The translations under genes were made by a program, and so were the position numbers. The notes under the pieces are model-generated. The model was not told the DNA's origin. It searched no databases and saw only the letters and a list, made by a program, of their open reading frames with translations. 64,000 bases of DNA from an uncultured Nonlabens sp. (lineage in GTDB: Bacteria > Bacteroidota > Bacteroidia > Flavobacteriales > Flavobacteriaceae), in assembly GCF_947495285.1 (NCBI RefSeq), contig NZ_CANLXZ010000012.1, positions 1 through 64,000 on the forward strand. The letters run 5' to 3'. The stretch's first letter is position 1. The number at the start of each line of letters is the position of its first letter. Shown one piece after another: positions 8,682 to 18,441 of this stretch.

Positions 8682-9701
8682 ATGAATAAAATATTACTAC
8701 TTGCTTTATGCCTTATTTATTTCACTTCTTATGGCCAGCAGGACGCGATTAGTGGTTTTAAAGAATACTATCCTATCGCTATAAGACCAGATTTGTCTGT
8801 AGGTTTAGGTAATAATGAATATGAAGATATTTTGTTGGAGGCTAGACCTGTGGTATACTACAGTCTTTATAATGATTTAAGAAAAGCGCTTAATAAAGAT
8901 ACAATAACAAATGGTGATGCGGTCTATTTATCTTTTCAGCCTCAATTTAGAATTTATAACCAAGAGTCTAAACCAGTTAAAACACCTAGTTATAAGGTAT
9001 TATTGGGATGGCAAAAAATCATAAAAACAAATCATGATAATTTTCTTACCGTAGCCCTAGAGTCTGGCCATTATAGTAATGGACAAGCAGGTAGCGCTTT
9101 TAGTACAGAGTTTGAAGACAGTTCTGAAGAAAGTATAGCATTATACAACAGCTTTACAGATGATACCGACCTCGCAGAATTATTGAATAGAAGTGGAGGT
9201 AATTTTTCAACTAACCTAACAAGATTAAGTTTTAACTACCGCCTCAATACTTTTAACGTAGATAATATTCCTCAAAAAATTCATTCTATTACAGCCACGT
9301 ATCAATTGTATCACGATAAATTTTTAGGTTTTGCAAATTTTGGAGGTTATAATCCTGAAGATATAGATATTTTAGGCCGTCACCAGTTAGAAATAGGTTA
9401 TGAATATACTTCTCATCTTAAAAAGATGAGGTATACTTTAAGTCAGCAATTAAATTATACCATAGGTTCACATCCCTCTAGTGTTCCTTATAGATCAGAA
9501 ACTAGCGGTATTTTATACCCATGGGATAGCGACTTAGGTATTCTAGTGCAGTTTTCTATAGGTCGTGACGATTATAACTACCGTTTTTTGGATAATTTTG
9601 CTCGTTTTAAAATAGGAATTACCTGGGACTGGTTCACACCATTTGTCGTTAAGCCTACTAAAAATCAACAACTGCCTACTTTACCAGAAAAGGAATTGTA
9701 G
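8682..9701 (+). CDS. Outer-membrane beta-barrel protein, phospholipase A1 (OMPLA)-like
   Basis: A 339-residue protein with a signal peptide ending near SYGQQ. Many short alternating strands and an aromatic C-terminal region suggest an outer-membrane barrel. The segment ESGHYSNGQAG contains His130, Ser132, Asn133 and Gly134, the HxSNG pattern of the outer-membrane phospholipase A active site, where His and Ser act together. The rest of the sequence is diverged, so catalysis is inferred from this motif alone. It may be a structural relative without activity. Single gene with its own promoter. Confidence 0.55.
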   Translation: MNKILLLALCLIYFTSYGQQDAISGFKEYYPIAIRPDLSVGLGNNEYEDILLEARPVVYYSLYNDLRKALNKDTITNGDAVYLSFQPQFRIYNQESKPVKTPSYKVLLGWQKIIKTNHDNFLTVALESGHYSNGQAGSAFSTEFEDSSEESIALYNSFTDDTDLAELLNRSGGNFSTNLTRLSFNYRLNTFNVDNIPQKIHSITATYQLYHDKFLGFANFGGYNPEDIDILGRHQLEIGYEYTSHLKKMRYTLSQQLNYTIGSHPSSVPYRSETSGILYPWDSDLGILVQFSIGRDDYNYRFLDNFARFKIGITWDWFTPFVVKPTKNQQLPTLPEKEL

Positions 9702-9740
9702 AATTCTAATTTTTAATGTTTTCCATCTAGATTAAAGATG

Positions 9741-9748
9741 TATTTTTG
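9741..9748 (+). promoter_or_regulatory. -7 box TATTTTTG for the J-domain/KTSC gene
   Basis: TAnnTTTG match. It covers a possible TTG start at 9746, which argues that translation begins downstream at 9773. Confidence 0.6.
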
Positions 9749-9772
9749 CGCCGCCTTAAAAAAGAGGAGCAC

Positions 9773-10225
9773 ATGAAGCGTATTAATCAGTATAAGAAAA
9801 TGTTCAACGTAGAAAAGGACATTGAACTTAAAGCACTTAAAAAAAGTTACCGTAACCTAGTTAAAGAATGGCACCCTGATAAATTTCAGGAAGGTGATGA
9901 TAAGAAAGAAGAGGCAGAGGTAATGAGTAGAACCATTATAGATGGTTACCACTTTCTTGTTAGTATAGCTCCAGAAACTAAGGAAGCTAATCTAGCAGAA
10001 TATAAAGAAACCATAACTAACACCGGTATAAAAGACTTTGATCACAAAGGACGTGTGCTAGAAGTAGTTTTTACAGATGGTAGTACTTATGAATATTTTG
10101 GAGTAGATGTAAAAATCTTCAAAAAACTTATAAATGCAGACAACCGTTACAGATTTGCAAAGCGTAATATCTTTGAAACGTACTTATACCGCAAGTCTAA
10201 AAAAGACGAAGAACAACAAGCTTAA
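9773..10225 (+). CDS. DnaJ-like J-domain protein with C-terminal KTSC domain
   Basis: A 150-residue cytoplasmic protein. Residues 1-60 form a J domain, with the HPD triad in EWHPDKF that stimulates DnaK ATPase. Residues about 85-140 are a KTSC domain (GRVLEVVFTDGSTYEYFGV, then YRFAKRNIFETYLYR), a small domain of unknown function. I chose the ATG at 9773, preceded by GAGGAG, over a TTG at 9746 that lies inside the -7 box. It may be a co-chaperone that delivers a specific client to DnaK. A terminator follows. Confidence 0.8.
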   Translation: MKRINQYKKMFNVEKDIELKALKKSYRNLVKEWHPDKFQEGDDKKEEAEVMSRTIIDGYHFLVSIAPETKEANLAEYKETITNTGIKDFDHKGRVLEVVFTDGSTYEYFGVDVKIFKKLINADNRYRFAKRNIFETYLYRKSKKDEEQQA

Positions 10226-10248
10226 GATTTTAAAATTTAGACTTTAAG

Positions 10249-10286
10249 AAATAGCCATATCCCTAACGATAGGGCTATTTTTTTTT
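10249..10286 (+). terminator. Rho-independent terminator after the J-domain gene
   Basis: AAATAGCC / GGCTATTT stem with an inner CCCTA/TAGGG dyad and a T run. The rest of 10287-10379 holds no recognisable feature. Confidence 0.8.
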
Positions 10287-10379
10287 ACACGTTTAGTATA
10301 ATTTTTATTTTAAATAAACCTTTGGTGTTGAGTTGTTTATCGATTATTTCACTAATTTTAAATCTATTTCATGTTTTTA

Positions 10380-10411
10380 TTGCTTTACATTAATTAAAAA
10401 CATTATTTTTG
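10380..10411 (+). promoter_or_regulatory. Promoter of the cold-shock gene (TTG, 21-nt spacer, TATTTTTG)
   Basis: The only site in the window where I see both flavobacterial elements: a -33 TTG at 10380-10382 and a -7 TATTTTTG at 10404-10411, spaced 21 nt. It implies a leader of about 150 nt before the cold-shock ATG at 10569. Confidence 0.7.
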
Positions 10412-10415
10412 CATC

Positions 10416-10568
10416 ATGATTAGAACATGTAGTCATAAAGATTAGTGAGATTTCTTATTTAGTTTTTTATTCTATTGTCTGATTGTAACGAGCTTTTCCA
10501 TGGTGAATACTCTTGTGGCACAGCTTTTGAAATCAAATAAGAAGTATTATTAATTTAAATTATTACAA
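10416..10568 (+). promoter_or_regulatory. Long 5' untranslated leader of the cold-shock gene
   Basis: About 150 nt of non-coding sequence between the predicted transcription start and the ATG. Long leaders are typical of cspA-type mRNAs, where they fold differently at low temperature and control stability and translation. No specific cold-box was identified. Confidence 0.5.
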
Positions 10569-10763
10569 ATGAGTACAGGTACAGTAAAATTTTTCAATGA
10601 CGCAAAAGGATTTGGATTTATCACAGAAGAAGGATCAGGTCAGGAACATTTTGCACACGTAACAGGTTTAATCGACGAGATCCGTGAAGGTGACAAAGTT
10701 GAATTTGAACTTAAAGAAGGAAAAAAAGGTTTAAACGCCGTTAATGTTAGAGTAATCGACTAA
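10569..10763 (+). CDS. Cold-shock domain protein (CspA family)
   Basis: A 64-residue single-domain OB-fold nucleic-acid chaperone. Both RNA-binding motifs are present in slightly divergent form: KGFGFIT (RNP1) and EHFAHVTGL (RNP2, normally DVFVH or similar). It likely melts RNA secondary structure at low temperature or in fast growth. The gene has its own promoter, a long leader and a strong terminator. Length and composition are normal. Confidence 0.95.
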   Translation: MSTGTVKFFNDAKGFGFITEEGSGQEHFAHVTGLIDEIREGDKVEFELKEGKKGLNAVNVRVID

Positions 10764-10785
10764 TTCGATTCTTTAAATTTCTTAC

Positions 10786-10817
10786 AAAACCCATCTAATT
10801 TAGATGGGTTTTTTTTA
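10786..10817 (+). terminator. Rho-independent terminator after the cold-shock gene
   Basis: AAAACCCATCT / AGATGGGTTTT stem, 5-nt loop, T run. Confidence 0.9.
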
Positions 10818-10872
10818 TGCTCTTTTTTAATAATATTAATAGATACCTACCTTTCTATAAAGATTATTAACA

Positions 10873-10880
10873 TAGCTTTG
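10873..10880 (+). promoter_or_regulatory. -7 box TAGCTTTG for the EamA transporter
   Basis: TAnnTTTG match 5 nt before the ATG, predicting a nearly leaderless mRNA. Confidence 0.5.
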
Positions 10881-10885
10881 TTTAT

Positions 10886-11806
10886 ATGAATAGAAAAACC
10901 GCTTTAATAGGTCTTGCTTTTTTCTCCACTTATGTATTTTGGGGATCTACCTATTTATGGAATAAAATGGCGGTGACCGAGTTGCCACCATTTATGCTTG
11001 CCAGTATCCGATTTTCGCTTGCTGGCATCCTTATTTTTATAATAGCAAAATTACTAGGTTACAGTCTTAGCATTACTAAAAAACAATTTTTTAACTGTAC
11101 ACTAGCAGGTTTTCTTTTTCTTAGTTATGGGAACGGTGTCTTTGTATGGGCATTAAAATATGTAGACACTGGTTTTGCAGCACTTATAGCTGCATTACAA
11201 CCCTTATTTATTCTGTTGCTCATGCGTCTCGTGCAGCGCAAGGCATTGCAATTAAAATCTGTTATAGGTGTCATTCTAGGACTAGTAGGTATGTACATCT
11301 TAGTTAGTCAAAATGAAATAACTACCCAAGAAGGAGCAATCACTGGTATAGTCATGATTATCAGCTGTATTTTAAGCTGGAGTGCAGGTAGCTTATTTGT
11401 TGCCAAAGCTGACGTACCTACTAATTTCTTTGTCTCGACTGGGTATCAAATGATAATGGCTAGTGTTATACTCGCTCTCGCTAGTTTTACCTTTAAAGAG
11501 TCATGGTCTTCTCCCGTCACCTGGCAAGAACCTACCTATATCGCTTTAGGCTGTTTGATTATATTCGGTAGTATAGCGGCATTTACAGCATTTAATTTCC
11601 TTTTAAAGAATATCTCTACAGAAAAAGTTGCGACTTCTTCTTATATAAACCCTGTGGTAGCCCTATTATTAGGGTGGTATTTCCTGGACGAAGAAGTAAC
11701 CACACGATCCTTGATTGCTGCCGCTATTATGATTACTGGAGTATACTTTATCAACAGTAGAAATAGAGATAAAGATGACTTGAAGCCCTTTCCTAAGAAC
11801 AGGTAA
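10886..11806 (+). CDS. EamA-family (DMT superfamily) transporter
   Basis: A 306-residue inner-membrane protein with about ten hydrophobic helices in two homologous EamA halves. The first half shows YVFWGSTYLWNKMAV and PPFMLASIRFSLAG. The second ends in the conserved SYINPVVALLLGWYFLDEEVT. Members export metabolites or amino acids; the substrate cannot be predicted from sequence. It is monocistronic. A palindromic element lies 64 nt downstream, before the next gene. Confidence 0.9.
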   Translation: MNRKTALIGLAFFSTYVFWGSTYLWNKMAVTELPPFMLASIRFSLAGILIFIIAKLLGYSLSITKKQFFNCTLAGFLFLSYGNGVFVWALKYVDTGFAALIAALQPLFILLLMRLVQRKALQLKSVIGVILGLVGMYILVSQNEITTQEGAITGIVMIISCILSWSAGSLFVAKADVPTNFFVSTGYQMIMASVILALASFTFKESWSSPVTWQEPTYIALGCLIIFGSIAAFTAFNFLLKNISTEKVATSSYINPVVALLLGWYFLDEEVTTRSLIAAAIMITGVYFINSRNRDKDDLKPFPKNR

Positions 11807-11869
11807 ACGTACTTAGTTCTGTAAGTAAAGTAAAGAACTTAACTGGTCTATTTAAATTGATTTTGTTTT

Positions 11870-11885
11870 CGCTTTCGCGAAAGCG
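11870..11885. repeat. Palindromic element CGCTTTCGCGAAAGCG
   Basis: Exact copy between two genes in the same direction, 66 bp upstream of the SDR -7 box. Confidence 0.9.
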
Positions 11886-11950
11886 GAACCTCCACAACCA
11901 TTCTCTATATTATCTTAATAAATAGCGCTTCATATTCTTGTGATAACCAT

Positions 11951-11958
11951 TAAATTTG
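11951..11958 (+). promoter_or_regulatory. -7 box TAAATTTG for the long SDR gene
   Basis: TAnnTTTG match, 18 nt before ATG 11977. It overlaps a possible TTG start at 11956, which is therefore unlikely to be used. Confidence 0.6.
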
Positions 11959-11976
11959 CACCTAGAAAAAAGCACT

Positions 11977-13527
11977 ATGAATAGGGATAAAATTCAAGAA
12001 AATGAAAACACTTCTATACAAGAAATAGAAGCTTGTATTCAAACACTTAATAAGTTAATTGAAGATCCTAAACGTGTATTTGAGCTACCAGAAGAGCAGC
12101 GTGTTGCGTTACTAAAAGCCGCAGGTAAATTATCCAGACCATCTCGAGAAGAATACAAGCGCGGTAAAAAAGATGCAAAAAAAGCTGCCAAAAGAAAGCA
12201 AATAGAACGAGATAAACATGCTCGTAAAGAAACAGGAATAAGAAGTGCGAGAGAAGATGCCATATTTACAGCACCTAAATTACTAGCCGCAGCAGACTTA
12301 TCTCAAAAGGAAACCGGTGAGCTAGAATCACCACGTAACTGCTACGTGTGTAAAACCATGTTTACAAAACTACATCATTTCTATGACCAGATGTGCACCG
12401 ATTGCGGTGATTTTAATTATGCAAAACGTTTTCAAAATGCCGATGTAAAAGGACAAGTAGCCATTATTACCGGTTCTAGACTTAAAATAGGTTACCACAT
12501 TACCTTAATGTTATTGCGTGGTGGTGCAACGGTGGTTGCGACTACTCGTTTTCCACACGATAGTGCCTTACGTTTTTCTAAAGAAGAAGATTTTAAAGAA
12601 TGGGGACATAATTTACATATTCATGGTCTGGACCTGAGGCACATACCTAGCGTAGAGATCTTTTGTAACTACATAGAGCAAAAATATGACCGTCTGGATA
12701 TTCTTATCAATAATGCTGCACAAACCGTAAGAAGACCTTCTGGATTTTATGCGCATTTAATGCCTAATGAAGAATTAACCTTTGAGCAGTTACCTCTTTT
12801 TGCACAGGAAACCCTCACAGATCATTACAAATGCTTACACGAGTTACAAGAATTAACTCCTGGTGCGTCACCTAATAAAAATATGCCGGTAACCTGGCAC
12901 GGTCCAGAACCTGGTATAGGTTTAAGAGCCAGTGCAAAATTATCTCAAATACCTTATAGTTTTGATAAAGCACTAGTAACTCAAGAGGTTTTTCCTGAAG
13001 GAGAACTCGATGCAGATTTACAACAAGTGGATCTTAGAAAAACCAATAGCTGGCGCTTAAAACTGGGCGAGATAGAAACTACCGAAATGATAGAGGTACA
13101 GCTGGTAAATTCTGTAGCGCCGTTTGTACTCTGTAACCGTCTTTCTGAAATTATGAAGAAGGATCATACTGGAAAAAAACACATCATTAACGTAAGTGCG
13201 ATGGAAGGGAAGTTTCATACGTTCCATAAAGAAGACCGACATCCACATACTAATATGGCCAAAGCTGCTCTTAACATGTTAACCCATACCGCTGCTGGCA
13301 CACTTGCTAAAGATGGTATTTACATGAATGCGGTAGATACTGGCTGGGTAACTGATGAGGACCCTGTACAACTGTCTAAAAAGAAACAAGAAGTTCATGA
13401 TTTCCAGCCACCGCTAGATATAGTAGATGGTGCGGCGCGTGTGATGGATCCATTATTTGATGGAATTAATACAGGTAAACACTGGTGTGGTAAATTTTTA
13501 AAGGATTATAGGCCTATAAGTTGGTAA
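11977..13527 (+). CDS. Long SDR-family oxidoreductase with N-terminal zinc-finger-like region; catalytic Tyr position is Thr
   Basis: A 516-residue protein, about twice a classical short-chain dehydrogenase. Residues about 60-90 are a very basic Lys/Ala/Arg helix. A CxxC...CxxC cluster (CYVC and CTDC, near 118-140) resembles a zinc finger. The SDR core follows, with the cofactor motif [13 protein letters not shown] (LINNAAQT) and a C-terminal substrate region. Where the Tyr-x-x-x-Lys active site should stand the sequence reads T425-N-M-A-K429, so the catalytic tyrosine is missing. An insert of about 110 residues follows NNAA. The function is unknown; it may bind nucleotide without classic dehydrogenation or use another proton donor. 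Confidence 0.75.
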   Translation: MNRDKIQENENTSIQEIEACIQTLNKLIEDPKRVFELPEEQRVALLKAAGKLSRPSREEYKRGKKDAKKAAKRKQIERDKHARKETGIRSAREDAIFTAPKLLAAADLSQKETGELESPRNCYVCKTMFTKLHHFYDQMCTDCGDFNYAKRFQNADVKGQVAIITGSRLKIGYHITLMLLRGGATVVATTRFPHDSALRFSKEEDFKEWGHNLHIHGLDLRHIPSVEIFCNYIEQKYDRLDILINNAAQTVRRPSGFYAHLMPNEELTFEQLPLFAQETLTDHYKCLHELQELTPGASPNKNMPVTWHGPEPGIGLRASAKLSQIPYSFDKALVTQEVFPEGELDADLQQVDLRKTNSWRLKLGEIETTEMIEVQLVNSVAPFVLCNRLSEIMKKDHTGKKHIINVSAMEGKFHTFHKEDRHPHTNMAKAALNMLTHTAAGTLAKDGIYMNAVDTGWVTDEDPVQLSKKKQEVHDFQPPLDIVDGAARVMDPLFDGINTGKHWCGKFLKDYRPISW

Positions 13528-13625
13528 GTTGTTTATTATCATTTTAACATCTCCTAACACATATTAATACAGTATTAAGTAGAAATTTATATTTCTCTGT
13601 TTAAATTTATCTAAAACAGATTTTC

Positions 13626-14054
13626 ATGAAAAATACAGTTGTATTATTTACTTTATTATTTATATCAATTACCGCTAGTTGTCAGACCAGGTCTTCAAAA
13701 GAGGTACCTCAAGTAGTATCAGATGCATTTGAATTTAAATATCCTGGTGAAAAAGATCCAGATTTTGAACTAGACGACCATGGCTATTGGGAAGCTCATT
13801 TTAAAAAAGATGGAGAGAAATATCGTGCAGATTTTCATGCAGACGGTACTTGGAGAGAAACAGAAAACTCTATTAAGGATAAAGAAATTCCTAAAGCAAT
13901 ACAAGAAGCGATAGAAAAAGAATTTCCTGATAGAACCATACAAGAGGCAGAGCATGTAATGAGCGCTACAAAAGGTGAGTTCTATGATATAGAATTTAAA
14001 CAAAAAGGAAAAAACATGGATGTAGAGTATAGAGAAGATGGGACTAAGGTCTAA
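13626..14054 (+). CDS. PepSY-like (BLIP-like) domain lipoprotein
   Basis: A 142-residue protein with a lipobox (TASC, Cys19). Two repeated halves of about 60 residues each follow the pattern of PepSY-like domains: a short helix containing VSDAFEFKYPGEKDPDFEL or AIQEAIEKEFPDRTIQEAE, then a beta hairpin ending in a D-G-T turn. The family is common in Bacteroidota envelopes and its function is not known. It shares a bidirectional terminator with the convergent histidine kinase. Confidence 0.75.
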   Translation: MKNTVVLFTLLFISITASCQTRSSKEVPQVVSDAFEFKYPGEKDPDFELDDHGYWEAHFKKDGEKYRADFHADGTWRETENSIKDKEIPKAIQEAIEKEFPDRTIQEAEHVMSATKGEFYDIEFKQKGKNMDVEYREDGTKV

Positions 14055-14075
14055 TTCTATTGCTGCTATAACTAA

Positions 14076-14120
14076 AAAACCCTTATTGCTTTATATCTCA
14101 TAAGCGATAAGGGTTTTATT
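14076..14120. terminator. Bidirectional terminator between PepSY-like lipoprotein and histidine kinase
   Basis: A long stem, AAAACCCTTAT/TGCTT pairing with AAGCG/ATAAGGGTTTT, with one G-T wobble and A/T tracts on both sides. It serves both convergent genes. Confidence 0.85.
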
Positions 14121-14135
14121 AAATTTAAAGTTGTG

Positions 14136-15356
14136 CTAGATAGTCTGCACTGTTGCTTTTTTAGGTAAGGTAAGTTTAAACTCTGTCCACTGTCCTAGTT
14201 GAGAGGCGACTGTAATTTTACCTTGCATATGTTCTACTAATCGGGCCACTGTAGCAAGTCCTATTCCTGTACCTTGTTTACCATTACGATCTTCTTGCGT
14301 TGCGATGTAAAACAGCTTAAAAATAGATTTCAAATTCTCTGGGGCAATACCAGTACCGTTATCTTTTACCGTAATAACATATTCTTCCTTATTTTCTACT
14401 AGGTTAATATTTATTATAGTCTTTTCTTTATCATTATACTTAATCGCGTTAGTCATTAAATTCATTAGGATCTGCTTTAAAGCAACCTCATGAGTTAATA
14501 TAGTAGTGTCGCATACCGGTATATAATTTACCTTGATATGTTCATCTTTTACAGTCATTGCGATCACATCTTCAATAGTATCGATATAACTAACGCTATC
14601 ATATTCTTCGGTAACCAGCTCGCTACTCCTGTAAAATTGTAAAATACCATCTATGTAACGACTCATACTATTAGAACTATCTCTTAGATAACCTAGGTAA
14701 TCCATGGACTGTTGTGATAGGTTTTTCTCAGTTTCTTTTAAAAGCTTAGTTATCATTATAATATTAGATAACGGCGCTTTTAAGTCATGAGATACTATCC
14801 CTGCAAAATCCTTTAATTCTTCATTACGCTCTTTTAGCTCTTCCTGCATGGCAAGAAGTGTAAATGTCTTATAACGTTCTTCAAATAGATGCATCACCTG
14901 TTTTCCCATAGCCTTTAAAGCTTTAATCTGGTCGGTAGTTAGTGTTCTAGGTTTATTATCATAAACACATAGTGAACCTAATTTGTATCCATTATTATCT
15001 ACTAGAGGTACGCCAGCATAGAAAACGGCGTTAAAATCAGTTAATAATGGACTATCCTTGAAACGTATATCTTCTCGGGAGTCGTGTACGATCATAATAT
15101 CATCGTCACTAGCTATAGCGTGACCGCAAAAAGAGATGTCTCTTTGCGATTCTGTAATATTCACTCCGTGACCAGATTTTATAAAATTTCTTGTTTTATC
15201 TACTAGAGTAATTAAAGATATGGGAGCATCGCAGACACTAGCAATTATAGAAGTGATATTATCATAACTATCTTCAGGCATAGTATCTAACAGTCGGTAT
15301 TTTTCTACTGCCTCTTGTCTCTTTGATTCATTATCTGTAATGGGAGCGCTTATCAT
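14136..15356 (-). CDS. GAF-domain sensor histidine kinase
   Basis: A 406-residue soluble histidine kinase with no membrane segment. Residues 25-160 are a GAF sensor domain (FCGHAIASDD, FYAGVPLVDNNGYKLGSLCV) of the kind found in bacteriophytochrome-like or light/redox-responsive kinases. A coiled linker (about 165-182) leads to HisKA with phospho-acceptor His190 in SHDLKAPL. HATPase_c follows with NLMTNAIKYND (N box), DNGTGIAPENL (G1) and GKQGTGIGLATV (G2). No response regulator lies next to it, so it is an orphan kinase. The upstream 230 bp show no clear -7 box. Confidence 0.92.
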   Translation of the reverse strand: MISAPITDNESKRQEAVEKYRLLDTMPEDSYDNITSIIASVCDAPISLITLVDKTRNFIKSGHGVNITESQRDISFCGHAIASDDDIMIVHDSREDIRFKDSPLLTDFNAVFYAGVPLVDNNGYKLGSLCVYDNKPRTLTTDQIKALKAMGKQVMHLFEERYKTFTLLAMQEELKERNEELKDFAGIVSHDLKAPLSNIIMITKLLKETEKNLSQQSMDYLGYLRDSSNSMSRYIDGILQFYRSSELVTEEYDSVSYIDTIEDVIAMTVKDEHIKVNYIPVCDTTILTHEVALKQILMNLMTNAIKYNDKEKTIININLVENKEEYVITVKDNGTGIAPENLKSIFKLFYIATQEDRNGKQGTGIGLATVARLVEHMQGKITVASQLGQWTEFKLTLPKKATVQTI

Positions 15357-15588
15357 TCTTTTATCTGTATAAGAAATAATTTTTACAAATAAAGAATATT
15401 AATAGAGTATTAGAATTCATTTTGTTACGCTTTTAACGTTTACTACTATGACTATTTTATACCCATCAAAATAGCACTACTATTACTAGTGTTTTACCGT
15501 TATTATCAGCTTTTAATTATTGAAAGCGCTATGCAACTGTAACATTGATGAAAACCTCAAGTCCTTAAAAAACTAATCTAATCATATA

Positions 15589-18028
15589 ATGAAAAATATA
15601 TTTTCTATCTTTTTACTGTTGCTTTTTACTACACTTACCTTTGCTCAAGCGAAGAAAAACCTTCAGATAGAGAAAACTGCTGCACCTATTAAAATAGATG
15701 GAAAATTAAACGAAGATATTTGGAAATACGCACAAGAAGCCAAGGACTTCATACAGTTTAAACCTACCATGGGCGTGCCAGATTCTTTGCATAACAAGAC
15801 CATTGTAAAAATGGCCTATGACGACACCGCCATTTATGTAGCAGCATATTTGTATGACGACCCTTCAAAAATCGCAAAACAATTCTCTAGCAGAGACAAC
15901 TTTGCACAATCAGACTTTTTTGGCTTTGTAGTAAATCCTAATAACGATGCACAAAACGACACCGAGTTCTTTGTATTTGCATCTGGCACACAAGCAGATG
16001 CGATAGCAAACCCTAGTATAGGAGAAGACTTCGGCTGGAATGCGGTGTGGAGCAGTGCCGTACAGATCAATGAAGACGGCTGGTCTCTAGAAATGAAAAT
16101 TCCATATCGATGCCTGAGATTTGATAATAAAAATGTAGAGACCTGGGGCATACAATTTCATCGCAGCTTTAGAAGAAACAACTCACAATACACATGGAAC
16201 GAGCTGGACCCCACTAAAGGAAATATAGGACTCTACCACGGCGAGTTAAAAGGGCTCAAAAACTTAAAACCACCAGTTAGACTTGCTTTTTACCCATTTA
16301 TCTCTGGAGTAAGCAGCAGTTTTAACAGCAAGACACAGACCGATTTTAACGCAGGACTAGACGTTAAATACGGTATAACTGAAAACTTTACCCTAGACGC
16401 GACTCTTATTCCAGACTACAGTCAGGCAGGATTTGATGACGTCTCTCTTAACTTAGGACCTTTTGAGCAAACCTTTTCAGAGCAACGACAGTTCTTTACA
16501 GAAGGTGTCGACCTTTTCAGTAAAGCAAATCTCTTTTTCTCTAGACGTGTCGGTAGCGCACCATCTACATTTCCTAGCACCAGTAGTACAGAAGTTATCA
16601 TAGACTATCCAGAAACCGTAAAAGTACTCAATGCCTTAAAAGTATCTGGTAGAACTAAAAACGGACTAGGTATCGGACTCTTTAATAGCATTACAGATAA
16701 GACCTATGCCACCATAGAAAACACCATCACTGGAACACGCAGTAAGGAACTTATAGAGCCGCTTACTAACTATAATATTATAGTCGTAGACCAGCAATTC
16801 AATAAAAACTCTAGCGCCGGTATCATAAATACCAACACCACACGTAACGGTGGTTTTAGAGACGCAAACGTTACCGCACTCTTTGCAGATATTGTAAATA
16901 AATCAAATACCTATAACATACAAAGTCAGGTAAAAATGAGTCACTTAAATCTAGAAACTGGAACACAGTCAGGTTACAGCTCTTTTTTCAGAGCGAGAAC
17001 TATAAGCGGTAACTGGCGTTATAACTTTGACCATAGCTTTGCAGACACTAAGTATGACATTAACGACCTCGGACTTCAGTTTAGAAACAATTTTAACGAT
17101 TTTGGAATAAATGTAGACTACAGGACCTTTAAACCAAAAGGGAAGTGGAATAATATCTATATGGGTAGCTATTTAGATTACACTAGACTAGCTAGTCCTG
17201 GCACCTTTACCGGTTTAAAAATAGGAGGTAACATAAATGGCACCACAACCAGCCTTAACAATTATGGATTTAATTTAAACCTCTCACCAGGTAAACAATA
17301 CGATTACTTTGAACCTAGAAAAGAAGGAAGTTTTTTTATTACTAAAAACTTAGTAAATACCACCCTTTGGTTCAATTCTAACGATAATAAAAAACTAGCT
17401 ATAAGTGCCTATGGTGGGATAGAAGGTTTTCTAGAAAAAGATAGAAAGTACATGAATTACTGGCTGGGTTTAGGACCTCGCATGCGTTTTAATGATAAAT
17501 TTGTACTCAGTTATTTTATAGATAGAGAGTATTATAAAGCAAATAGAGGCTACGTCACCCAGGTAGGAGAAGAAGTCATCTTTGGCGATAGGGATCGTAT
17601 AGAAATAGAGCAAATACTTAACGCCAGCTATAATTTTAATCCCTACCACACGCTATCGCTTACCTTGAGACACTATTGGGGTATTGTAGAATATGACAAT
17701 AACTTGTTTTCTCTTAAAGAAAACGGTCGTCTGGATCGCACCACAGGAAACTGCTAGCACATTACCTAGTGATCCTAATATCAACTTCAGTACGTGGAAT
17801 TTTGACCTCAGTTATTCCTGGCAGTTTGCCCCAGGCAGTTTCATCACCGCACTGTATAGAAATCAGTTATTTAATAGAGATGCACAAGCTATGGAAAACT
17901 TTAACAACAGTTTTAATACCCTATTTGATCAGCCTATTAACCACACCATATCCTTAAAGGTGCAATACTTCTTAGATTACAATCAGCTGCCAGGCTTTTT
18001 TAAAAGTAAAAAGAAAAAGTTTATGTAA
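15589..18028 (+). pseudogene. CBM9-like / DUF5916 outer-membrane protein, split by one frameshift
   Basis: The first frame (15589-17757, 722 codons) has a signal peptide, a carbohydrate-binding family 9-like domain (about residues 25-215: IKIDGKLNEDIWKYA, MAYDDTAIYVAAYLYDD) and a DUF5916 barrel. It stops after RTTGNC, while the expected continuation (NINFSTWNFDLSYSWQFAPGS, ending in KKKKFM) lies in the next frame up to 18028. One frameshift between about 17700 and 17757 explains this. The family usually runs 750-850 residues. Without the last about 90 residues the barrel would lack its terminal strands. This may be a real recent break or a sequencing error. The intact protein would be a TonB-type-associated outer-membrane barrel of unknown substrate. 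Confidence 0.8.
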
Positions 18029-18051
18029 TGTAAAAAGCAGGATAAGGGTTC

Positions 18052-18067
18052 CGCTTTCGCGAAAGCG
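18052..18067. repeat. Palindromic element CGCTTTCGCGAAAGCG
   Basis: Exact copy 23 nt after the DUF5916 stop. Symmetry extends to TTC/GAA (18049-18070). Confidence 0.9.
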
Positions 18068-18360
18068 GAATAAAAACCAACACCACTTCACTATGTAAAC
18101 TCGATAAATCACCAGCCAAAACTTCACTTTTTTTAAATTTCCATCACAAACAAATAAAAGCTAAAATACCTTGCTGTAAATAAGTAACAACCAGTACCTA
18201 GTTAGCTAATCAAAGAATAAAAAAGAATAGCAAAAGAAAATCTATTACAGAACACCTTAGTGATCATCGCTTTCAATTGTTGTGTAAAATACATATTAAA
18301 TATGCGTTTTTTATCATTCTAGTATTCAGTTATTTAAATTGTTGATGTTTTTAGTTGTCA
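18068..18360. other. Non-coding AT-rich stretch
   Basis: No gene, RNA or strong repeat was recognised between the palindrome and the terminator of the M56 gene. Confidence 0.5.
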
Positions 18361-18362
18361 AA

Positions 18363-18398
18363 ATAAAAAAGCGATTCTTTTTAGTAAAGAATCGCTTT
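18363..18398 (-). terminator. Rho-independent terminator after the M56/TonB gene
   Basis: AAAGCGATTCTTT / AAAGAATCGCTTT perfect stem with a 5-nt loop and a T run on the minus strand, 43 nt beyond the M56 stop. Confidence 0.85.
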
Positions 18399-18441
18399 GA
18401 TTGTGTTTGTTTCGTTTTTAAAAAAGCGGAATAAGTACCGT

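Noticed and set aside
9746-9772. TTG start for the J-domain protein
   Set aside because: The TTG is part of the TATTTTTG -7 box; an ATG with a GAGGAG leader follows at 9773.
11956-11976. TTG start for the long SDR
   Set aside because: It lies within the TAAATTTG -7 box; ATG 11977 is used instead.
18052-18067. Palindromes as Rho-independent terminators
   Set aside because: A perfect dyad without a loop or a T run. Several copies lie in divergent promoter regions or inside genes, and true terminators are found separately.
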